DNA of 64,000 bases from Chitinivorax sp. B (GTDB lineage: Bacteria > Pseudomonadota > Gammaproteobacteria > Burkholderiales > SCOH01): positions 41,358 through 105,357 of the forward strand of contig NZ_SCOH01000017.1 in NCBI RefSeq assembly GCF_005503445.1. The letters are read 5' to 3'. Shown in pieces: positions 38,039-44,633 of the stretch (the first letter of the stretch is position 1; every line of letters begins with the position of its first letter). The position numbers and the translations under genes were made by a program. The notes beneath the pieces were generated by a model that had not been told where the DNA came from, made no database searches, and saw only the letters and a list, made by a program, of their open reading frames with translations.

Positions 38039-40132
38039 ATGAATGGATTGAAGATGCATTACCGTTTCTGCTGTCCCGATACAGGTTTGGCACGGGAAGC
38101 CGATGGCAGTCACCGTCGACAGATTGCTTGCCTGATCGGCATGGTAGTTGCGACCCAGGCTTGGGCCGCGTCTACTCAGCATCGTTCTGAAGAATCAGAA
38201 GCCATGGTGGTGACGGCCACGCGTACCCGTACACTGCTTTACACCACGCCAGCGGCAATCAGTCGACTGGACGAGGATGACTTGGCCACACGTCAGGCCC
38301 AGTCCATTGGTGACGTGTTGCAAGATATACCGGGTGTGGCTGTGGGCGGCGGTCCCCGCGTTGCGGGCCGCCTGCCATCTTTGCGTGGTTTTACGGGCAA
38401 GCAGATCACCATACTGGTCGATGGAGCCCGCATGAATGAGGCTGCAGGACTCACTACACCGGTGCTGATTGATCCTTGGTTGCTGGCCGATGCCGAAGTG
38501 TTGCGTGGGTCAGGTTCCGCGCTGTATGGCAGCGGTGGTCTGGGGGGTGTCATCTCATTGCGAACCATGACCGCACGCGAGTTACTAGGTAAAGGTCAAT
38601 CATGGGGGGGCGAAATACAGCAGCAATGGGATCAGGCTGATGCCAGTCAGGTGACGCGGGCAAGGGGCTATGGCTATCGCAACGGATTGGATCTGCTGGC
38701 TGGTATCAGTCGGCGTGATTGGGGTGAGATCCGTCAGGGTGGTGGGACCCGTTTGTCGCCAAATACCGGGCATGCGGGTCAAGGTGTGATCCGCACGGGC
38801 TATGAACTGATACCGGACGGGCATATTTCGATCAACCACCGGCGTTACCAAGAACAGTCAACCCGTCCCAATAATCCGCAAGCCGATATGGCGCTTGGTA
38901 ACCCGGGTTTAGTGCCAGTACAGCACAATCACATCGATCAGACCCAAACCGGCTTGGCTTGGGTGCAAAAAGATGCTCAGGGTGACCCGGTGATCACGGC
39001 ACAACTTTACCGCACTATGCTTGAAACCCGTGCTGATGCGAATCCTGAGCAGTTTTTACCTGCCAGCAACAGCCTTACCCAAACAGAAGGCGTCAATCTA
39101 CAATATGTATTGAAGCCGACACAGTGGCAGCCTCGGCTGAGTTTTGGCCTAGACGGGTTTCGTGATCGACAGGAGGCGGCGTTTGGCGGGCAGGACAATC
39201 CGGTCATTCCCAAGGGGGAGCAGGCCGTGATCGGGGCCTATGTTCAAGGTGCATGGCAGCCTGATTCGCGATGGTCGATGCTGACCGGCTTACGGTTGGA
39301 TCGATATCGCACAAAGACTGAAGCCGGCAGTTGGCTTCAACATCAACATGTCTCACCCAAAATGACCCTCTCATACCAGCTTGCGCCGCAATGGCAAGCC
39401 TGGGGCAGCCTGGCAGAGGCTTATCGTACCCCGTCTCTCAGCGAAACCCATATGAACCTGCGTTGTGACAACTGCTTGTTCAATTTTGCGCCCAACCTGG
39501 CCTTGAAACCGGAAATCGACCGTAGCCTGGAGCTGGGTATCAACCACTGGGGGAGAGATTGGTTGCAGGCGGGGGATCGGCTGATGCTGCGAGCCAGCAT
39601 GTTCCATTCCAGAACCCGGGACTTGATCAGCAATACCGTGGTAGATAGCTATAGCCGCCGCTTTCCGTTTGATGGAGAAGGACTGGTGTTCCAGTATCAG
39701 AATCAGACACGGACAGAGCGAACGGGTATCGAGGCAGCACTTTCCTGGCGTTGGGCGCCCTGGCAGGTTGATCTGGGCTACAGCCGCCTGCGGGTAAGAG
39801 ATCGTCAGACACGGGCACACCTGTTTGCACCGCCAGACAAATTGGTGGCGAATATCGGATGGCAGCAAGGCGAATGGAAAGTTCACTGGCGAGCACGTTG
39901 GGTTGCGGCGCAATCCTACGACAGCATTGAAGCACGGCGAACTGTTGGATACAGCACGCAGGATTTATGGTTGCAATGGACCCCAATCAAGCTGGATGGC
40001 TTGGCGCTGTCGCTGGGCGGTACCAACCTGGGAGACAAGCGCTACGTGGTGTACCAGACCGATAACCCTAGTGCACGGACCATTGAGGCGGGGCGAGCCT
40101 GGAAGTTGGCGGCAGGTTGGATTTTCCGGTGA
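38039..40132 (+). CDS. TonB-dependent outer-membrane receptor (candidate methanobactin/copper receptor)
   Basis: A 697-residue receptor. Signal segment (IACLIGMVVATQAWA), TonB box region (SEAMVVTATRTRTLL), plug domain (IGDVLQDIPGVAVGGG, LRGFTGKQITILVDGAR, SALYGSGGLGGVI) and a 22-strand barrel ending with aromatic-rich AWKLAAGWIFR. There is no FecA-type N-terminal signalling domain. It stops directly before mbnP (TGA then ATG), so it is in one operon with mbnP, mbnH and mbnABC. In known loci an MbnT receptor imports copper-methanobactin; that role is inferred here. The exact start (38039 or 38054) is uncertain. Confidence 0.9.
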   Translation: MNGLKMHYRFCCPDTGLAREADGSHRRQIACLIGMVVATQAWAASTQHRSEESEAMVVTATRTRTLLYTTPAAISRLDEDDLATRQAQSIGDVLQDIPGVAVGGGPRVAGRLPSLRGFTGKQITILVDGARMNEAAGLTTPVLIDPWLLADAEVLRGSGSALYGSGGLGGVISLRTMTARELLGKGQSWGGEIQQQWDQADASQVTRARGYGYRNGLDLLAGISRRDWGEIRQGGGTRLSPNTGHAGQGVIRTGYELIPDGHISINHRRYQEQSTRPNNPQADMALGNPGLVPVQHNHIDQTQTGLAWVQKDAQGDPVITAQLYRTMLETRADANPEQFLPASNSLTQTEGVNLQYVLKPTQWQPRLSFGLDGFRDRQEAAFGGQDNPVIPKGEQAVIGAYVQGAWQPDSRWSMLTGLRLDRYRTKTEAGSWLQHQHVSPKMTLSYQLAPQWQAWGSLAEAYRTPSLSETHMNLRCDNCLFNFAPNLALKPEIDRSLELGINHWGRDWLQAGDRLMLRASMFHSRTRDLISNTVVDSYSRRFPFDGEGLVFQYQNQTRTERTGIEAALSWRWAPWQVDLGYSRLRVRDRQTRAHLFAPPDKLVANIGWQQGEWKVHWRARWVAAQSYDSIEARRTVGYSTQDLWLQWTPIKLDGLALSLGGTNLGDKRYVVYQTDNPSARTIEAGRAWKLAAGWIFR

Positions 40133-40987
40133 ATGAACATGGCACAGAGAAAATGCTTGAATTTAGTAGGCTGCGTGATGTTGGGCTGGGGCATCAGTGG
40201 TACGGCTGACGCAGCCCGTACGCAGCTCATCACACTACAAGTTGAGCCACAACTGGCAGGTCAGCCAGTGATGTGTGGTGCCTCTTATCCATTGCAAGGT
40301 GCGGATGGTGTGACCGTGAGGTTTGCCGATCTGCGCCTGTTCGTGTCCGCCATCGAATTGGTGGATGTAGAGGGGAGGGCTGTGCCACTGAGATTGGAGC
40401 AGGATGGGCGCTGGCAATATCGTGATACCGTGTTGCTGGATTTTGAAGATGGTCAGGTGAGTTGTGCAAATGGATCGTCTGAACAGCATCGGGTAATCAC
40501 CGGCCGGATTCAACCCGGTCGCTATCGAGGATTGCGCTTTATGCTGGGTGTGCCGGCCAGATTCAATCACCAGGATGCCACGTTGGCACCCTCCCCGTTG
40601 AACCAGACCGCATTGTTCTGGAGCTGGCAAGGCGGCTACCGCTTCATGAAACTGGAACTGGACGTTTTGCAGAATGGGCAGGTCAGCGGCTTCCCAATTC
40701 ATCTGGGTAGTACGGGTTGCCAGTCGTCCAGTAATCACCAGCCGGCAACGCGTTGCCGGCAACCGAACAGGGTCCAGGTGGATTTGCCGGACTTTGACCT
40801 GGCTACCGACCGGGTCCGTATCGACCTGTCTACACTTATTGCGCACACTCGTTTGGCATCCCCAACGCCTAATACGGCACCAGGTTGCATGTCAGCACCA
40901 GATGATCCGGACTGCGACGGGGTGTTGTCCGCCTTGGGGTTGACGGGAGGGAATTCGCAACGAGTATTTGGCGTGGTGAAGCCGTGA
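40133..40987 (+). CDS. mbnP: MbnP-like metallo-mystery pair protein
   Basis: A 284-residue exported protein (signal CLNLVGCVMLGWGISGTADA) of the MbnP family. The beta-rich core has AGQPVMCGASYPLQGADGV and FADLRLFVSAIELVD, the aromatic signature LFWSWQGGYRFMKLEL, the four-Cys set (MCG, SCANG, GCQSS, TRCR) and HLGSTGC. In the methanotroph system MbnP binds copper, and a Trp is converted to kynurenine by its partner MbnH. It overlaps mbnH by 4 bp and begins immediately after the receptor stop. Confidence 0.9.
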   Translation: MNMAQRKCLNLVGCVMLGWGISGTADAARTQLITLQVEPQLAGQPVMCGASYPLQGADGVTVRFADLRLFVSAIELVDVEGRAVPLRLEQDGRWQYRDTVLLDFEDGQVSCANGSSEQHRVITGRIQPGRYRGLRFMLGVPARFNHQDATLAPSPLNQTALFWSWQGGYRFMKLELDVLQNGQVSGFPIHLGSTGCQSSSNHQPATRCRQPNRVQVDLPDFDLATDRVRIDLSTLIAHTRLASPTPNTAPGCMSAPDDPDCDGVLSALGLTGGNSQRVFGVVKP

Positions 40988-42162
40988 TGCGGTCTTCCTC
41001 TCGATTCATCGCGCTGGTGGCCTGTTTGGCCTTTTGTATGACGCAGGTGATGGCACAGGCAGGTTTGTCTGTGCCATCAACTTATCGCTGGCCACTGCCT
41101 GACTGGGCACCCAGGCCTGTGATACCAGCTGATAATCCGATGAGTGAGGCCAAAGTCGCGCTTGGTCGTGCACTGTTTTACGACAAGCGTCTGTCAGCCA
41201 ATCAAACCCAGGCCTGTGCTAGCTGCCATTTGCCTGCCCATGGATTTGGCGATGGCTTGGCATTGGCAGTTGGCAGTACTGGCGAAGCTGGCAAGCGCAA
41301 TGCCATGCCACTGGCCAATGTCGCCTACCTGCCAACACTGACTTGGGCCAATCCCAATGTCACCACGCTGGAACAGCAGATACTGACGCCATTGTTTGGT
41401 GAGCATCCGGTAGAAATGGGTATGTCGGGCAAGGAGCAGTTGCTGTTCGAGCGATTGAAGGCGGATATCGATTATCCACGGCTATTCCGGCAAGCATTTC
41501 CGGAATTGAAAGGTGATATCTCGTTGCGCACAATCACCCGTGCCATTGCAGCATTTGAGCGCACCTTGTTGTCATTTGATTCACCTTATGATCGTTACCG
41601 TTATGGCAAGCAAAATCAGGCGATCTCGACGTCTGCCAAGCGCGGTGAGCAATTGTTCTTTGGCGAACGGCTGGAGTGCTATCACTGTCATGGTGGCATG
41701 AATTTCACCGACAACCAGATTCACCGTATGCAGCCCTTGGGAGAGCGGGGATTTCACAACACCGGTTTGTACAACCAAGATGGCAAAGGGGCGTATCCCC
41801 CAGGGCATCAAGGCTTGCGCGAATTTACCCAGCAAGCTGCGGATGAAGGGAAGTTCCGTACGCCAAGTCTACGAAATGTCGCCGTCACGGCACCTTATAT
41901 GCATGACGGATCGATTCCTACCCTGAAGGAAGTGATTCGCCAGCACTATGCTGTCAACGGGCGTGCCGGTGGTGGAACCGGTGCCGCCAGCCCGTTGCGT
42001 AGCCAGTTCATTCAAGGCTTTCAGATAACCGAGTCAGAAATTGCCGACCTGATTGCTTTTTTGGAAAGCCTGACGGACCCGCGTTTTTTACGGCACGCCG
42101 CACATCAAGCGCCGGCCAATCGGCCGGATTCCGGTGTTCACCCTAAGCCGAAACGGAGGTAG
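40984..42162 (+). CDS. mbnH: MbnH-like di-haem cytochrome c peroxidase-family enzyme
   Basis: A 392-residue exported di-haem protein: signal IALVACLAFCMTQVMAQA, c-type haem motifs CASCH (78-82) and CYHCH (232-236), and peroxidase-family segments (VALGRALFYDKRLSANQT, RTPSLRNVAVTAPYMHDGSIPTLKEVI). MbnH of methanotrophs oxidises a Trp in MbnP. It overlaps mbnP, and the precursor ORF mbnA begins 66 bp after its stop. Ordinary cytochrome c peroxidases share the fold; the pairing with MbnP supports MbnH. Confidence 0.92.
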   Translation: MMRSSSRFIALVACLAFCMTQVMAQAGLSVPSTYRWPLPDWAPRPVIPADNPMSEAKVALGRALFYDKRLSANQTQACASCHLPAHGFGDGLALAVGSTGEAGKRNAMPLANVAYLPTLTWANPNVTTLEQQILTPLFGEHPVEMGMSGKEQLLFERLKADIDYPRLFRQAFPELKGDISLRTITRAIAAFERTLLSFDSPYDRYRYGKQNQAISTSAKRGEQLFFGERLECYHCHGGMNFTDNQIHRMQPLGERGFHNTGLYNQDGKGAYPPGHQGLREFTQQAADEGKFRTPSLRNVAVTAPYMHDGSIPTLKEVIRQHYAVNGRAGGGTGAASPLRSQFIQGFQITESEIADLIAFLESLTDPRFLRHAAHQAPANRPDSGVHPKPKRR

Positions 42163-42228
42163 TTCAACCATTCATGTCTCGTTTCAGGAAATCAGCTGTT
42201 TTATCAACTTTTCAACGAGGGGCACATC

Positions 42229-42318
42229 ATGAAAATCGTTATTGTTCGTAGACAGGAAATCACCGTACAAGGTCGCGTGGGCGCCCGTTGCGCCAGCGCT
42301 TGCCGCGTCAAGCAGTAA
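42229..42318 (+). CDS. mbnA: Methanobactin precursor peptide MbnA
   Basis: A 29-residue ORF, too short for routine calling. Ribosome site GAGGGG lies a few bases before the ATG. The leader is basic and hydrophobic (MKIVIVRR..., then VQGRVGA), and the core RCASACRVKQ has two cysteines in a Cys-x3-Cys pattern. Known precursors end their leaders with VIGRA-type sequence before the first core Cys, and Methylocystis cores start RCASTC; this one reads RCASAC. It is followed directly by mbnB and mbnC, whose products convert Cys plus the preceding residue into an oxazolone and thioamide that bind Cu(I). The expected bonds are Arg-Cys and Ala-Cys. The identification rests on pattern and position. Confidence 0.88.
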   Translation: MKIVIVRRQEITVQGRVGARCASACRVKQ

Positions 42319-42331
42319 TCTGTCGCATCGG

Positions 42332-42366
42332 CCGGCCTGCATATGGCATTAATGCAGGTCGGTTTT
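42332..42366 (+). terminator. Attenuator hairpin between mbnA and mbnB
   Basis: CCGGCCTGCAT at 42332-42342 pairs with ATGCAGGTCGG at 42352-42362 (11 bp, one G-U), loop of 9, then TTTT. It is 13 bases after the precursor stop and 38 before mbnB. A partial terminator here would give more precursor mRNA than enzyme mRNA, as is usual for peptide natural products. Confidence 0.75.
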
Positions 42367-42404
42367 CTGCCTTCTTACCTTAATCATGTGAGCTACGCCT
42401 TATC

Positions 42405-43208
42405 ATGCAGATCGGTTTTAACTTTACGCTGGGCGAAACCACCGCCATGGTGCAGCAATTGGTGCGGGAAGGGGCTATCGACTACGTCGAGCTACTGATC
42501 GACAACTTTTTGCATGTGCCACCAGAAGACATTGCCCGCGCGTTTGATGCACCTGTTGCATTCCACATCATGTTTTCGCGGTTTCTGGAGGCCGACGAGG
42601 CATTTCTGCATGATCTGGCCAGTCGTCTGCAGCCTTATATCCAAGTGCTCAGGCCTATGTATGTATCTGATCATATTGCATATTTCTCACATCAGGGCAG
42701 GGTGCTGTTTCACATCGGTGAAATTGAATATCTTACCGAATACGAGCATGTCCGATCACGGGTGATGCAATGGCAGGCAGCCTTGGGCTGTGTGGTGCAC
42801 TTTGAAAACTATCCGTCAATTGTTGATGGCAGTCACGATGCCCCGGCTTTTTTCGAGCGCCTGATGAACGACACTGACGCTGGTACCTTGTTCGACGTAT
42901 CGAATGCGATCTGCGCACAACGTAATGCCGGTCCGCCGATCAGCGACTGGGTTCGTGTGATGCGACATGCCCGCCATTTTCACGTATCGAGTTACAACAC
43001 GGCATTTGTCGACCAGCGTGTCACGGTGGATTCGCATGATGGACAACTGGCTGACGATACGCTGGATAGCCTGCGTCTGTATCGGCATTTGATGGACAAG
43101 CCCGGTGCGACACTCACCTATGAACGTGATGAAAACATCGAGTACGACAGTATTCTGCAGGATCTGATAACACTTCGCACATGTTATGCCGCATCGGACA
43201 AGGTTTGA
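42405..43208 (+). CDS. mbnB: Methanobactin biosynthesis protein MbnB (DUF692 family)
   Basis: A 267-residue TIM-barrel, iron-dependent oxygenase. The start MQIGFNFTLGET and VELLIDNFL are typical of MbnB. Candidate metal ligands are visible: His54 (FHIMFSR), His90 (SDHIAYF), Glu134 (HFENYP), Asp164 (FDVSNAI), His193 (HFHVSSYN), Asp209/His211 (DSHDG) and Glu240 (TYERDEN). With MbnC it forms oxazolone-thioamide groups on MbnA. Generic DUF692 proteins associate with other peptides, but the MbnC partner and the precursor make MbnB firm. No clear Shine-Dalgarno is seen before the ATG. Confidence 0.95.
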   Translation: MQIGFNFTLGETTAMVQQLVREGAIDYVELLIDNFLHVPPEDIARAFDAPVAFHIMFSRFLEADEAFLHDLASRLQPYIQVLRPMYVSDHIAYFSHQGRVLFHIGEIEYLTEYEHVRSRVMQWQAALGCVVHFENYPSIVDGSHDAPAFFERLMNDTDAGTLFDVSNAICAQRNAGPPISDWVRVMRHARHFHVSSYNTAFVDQRVTVDSHDGQLADDTLDSLRLYRHLMDKPGATLTYERDENIEYDSILQDLITLRTCYAASDKV

Positions 43209-43210
43209 AC

Positions 43211-43801
43211 ATGATCTACCCCAGTATCACTGCCTTACCTGATCGCGCCATCACTGACCGCGAACTGTTGGACTACCTGATTGATCCATCAGCCAGGACG
43301 ATGTTTCCAGTTGATAGTCGGGCTTTCGTGCGGGTCGATATCAGTTTGCGTCATTACTGGCACACGTTATTCGATGTCTGCCCGGAACTGCTCGATATTG
43401 CGGACCCGGAAGGAATGGAGATTTTTGAGCCATTTCTGGCTTGGGCTGCGACACATTCATTGAGTATGGGCTGGCATTACTACCTGTGGGTAGCCCGCTG
43501 GTTGGCACAATCGCCTTATGTCACACAACTGGACGGCACGCTCAATGAGCGCCTGATGGCAGCAGCTGCAGCTCGTTGGGCGGTACTGGATCGCAGCGCG
43601 AATGCTGGCATTGTCCTTGGGCGAACAGGGTCCGACAGTTGGATCGTTGCCTGGAAGCCGAATACCTTGACTGATGGACGTAGGGTGGAACGATTGGATG
43701 TCTGCGGGGCAGTGCCGGCACCGGTATTCGATTATGGTGTGTTTTTCGCCGCCACTGATGAATTGGATGAATTTCCGGGCTGGCAGCCTATTCCATGTTG
43801 A
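43211..43801 (+). CDS. mbnC: Methanobactin biosynthesis protein MbnC
   Basis: A 196-residue partner of MbnB. It starts MIYPSITALPDRAITDRELLDYLIDPSARTMFP-like, and contains VDISLRHYWHTLFDVCPELLDI and HSLSMGWHYYLWVARWLAQSPYV, typical of MbnC, which binds the precursor leader and core. The ATG at 43211 lies two bases after the mbnB stop with AAGG just ahead; an ATG at 43181 inside mbnB is possible. About 220 bp without a recognisable gene follow. Length and position fit the two-subunit MbnBC enzyme. Confidence 0.93.
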   Translation: MIYPSITALPDRAITDRELLDYLIDPSARTMFPVDSRAFVRVDISLRHYWHTLFDVCPELLDIADPEGMEIFEPFLAWAATHSLSMGWHYYLWVARWLAQSPYVTQLDGTLNERLMAAAAARWAVLDRSANAGIVLGRTGSDSWIVAWKPNTLTDGRRVERLDVCGAVPAPVFDYGVFFAATDELDEFPGWQPIPC

Positions 43802-44024
43802 TCAGGGTGCGCGATGGCGTGGGGTTGTCATCATGTCTGGTTTGGCGGGCGATTCTTTTTCTGACAATACTGATGACGAGGATGTATCGTGTTCCGTTCC
43901 AGTATGTCACCTAATTCAGCGTCTGCATGTTGTGTGATCGGCCGCATCGACCTCTATTGCAGATCACCGGGCATGAGGCGTGAATACCGGACTGGTGTGA
44001 GTCACTTTTCAGGAGATCGCCACG

Positions 44025-44528
44025 ATGTCTCGTCGATATGCCGCAAGATTGATGATCCCAGTCTTATCTCTGTCGCTGACAAACCTTGTTTGCCATGCGC
44101 AATCGCCGGCGGTGCCGGCACAGCCCACCTACGGTGTGGCAATCAGTACTGACCATGCACAAAGCGTGGTGGCAGCATCAATTGAAGAGGCCAGGAAAAA
44201 CAATTGGAAGATGGCGATTGCCATAGTTGATACCGGTGGGCACCTGGTGCATTTTGTCCGGATGCAGGATACCCAGATCGGGAGTATCGAGCTTTCCATC
44301 GAAAAAGCACGTACGGCAGCCCTGTTTCGGCGACCAACCAAGTCCTTTCAAGACAACATTGCTGCTGGTGGCGACGGTTGGCGGTTGTTGCGTGCACCCG
44401 GCATCACACCGCTGGAAGGTGGCATCCCCATCCTGTCTGATGGCAAGGTGATCGGTGCGATCGGTGTGTCAGGCGGGACTGGTGCACAAGATGCGCAGGT
44501 TGCCAAAGCAGGCGCCAACCCAGCTTAG
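44025..44528 (+). CDS. Exported HbpS/GlcG-like haem-binding family protein
   Basis: A 167-residue protein with signal peptide (MIPVLSLSLTNLVCHAQ) and a GlcG/HbpS domain (YGVAISTDHAQSVVAASIEEARKN, MAIAIVDTGGHLVHFVRMQDTQIGSIELSIEKARTAALFRRPTK, GIPILSDGKVIGAIGVSGGTGAQDAQVAKAG). Members bind haem or small molecules and act as oxidative-stress sensors or accessory proteins. Not a known methanobactin gene. A CAGGAG site lies 9 bases before the ATG, and it ends convergently against the BCCT transporter gene. Confidence 0.88.
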   Translation: MSRRYAARLMIPVLSLSLTNLVCHAQSPAVPAQPTYGVAISTDHAQSVVAASIEEARKNNWKMAIAIVDTGGHLVHFVRMQDTQIGSIELSIEKARTAALFRRPTKSFQDNIAAGGDGWRLLRAPGITPLEGGIPILSDGKVIGAIGVSGGTGAQDAQVAKAGANPA

Positions 44529-44603
44529 TAACACTATCTTGATAGGTCGGCTGGATATCAATGATTGCTCGTACCGGTGATGGGTGCCGTGGTGAAATGG
44601 ACA

Positions 44604-44623
44604 CCCGGTCTGGATTGACCGGG
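44604..44623. terminator. Hairpin between convergent genes
   Basis: CCCGGTC (44604-44610) pairs with GACCGGG (44617-44623), loop of 6, lying between the convergent HbpS-like and BCCT genes. No T run follows on either side, so termination is only suspected. Confidence 0.4.
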
Positions 44624-44633
44624 CACTGGGGGA

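Noticed and set aside
42405..43208. Generic DUF692 bacteriocin-type maturation protein
   Set aside because: DUF692 proteins occur with other small peptides, but the N-terminal MbnB signature, the MbnC partner and the Cys-pair precursor together point to methanobactin.
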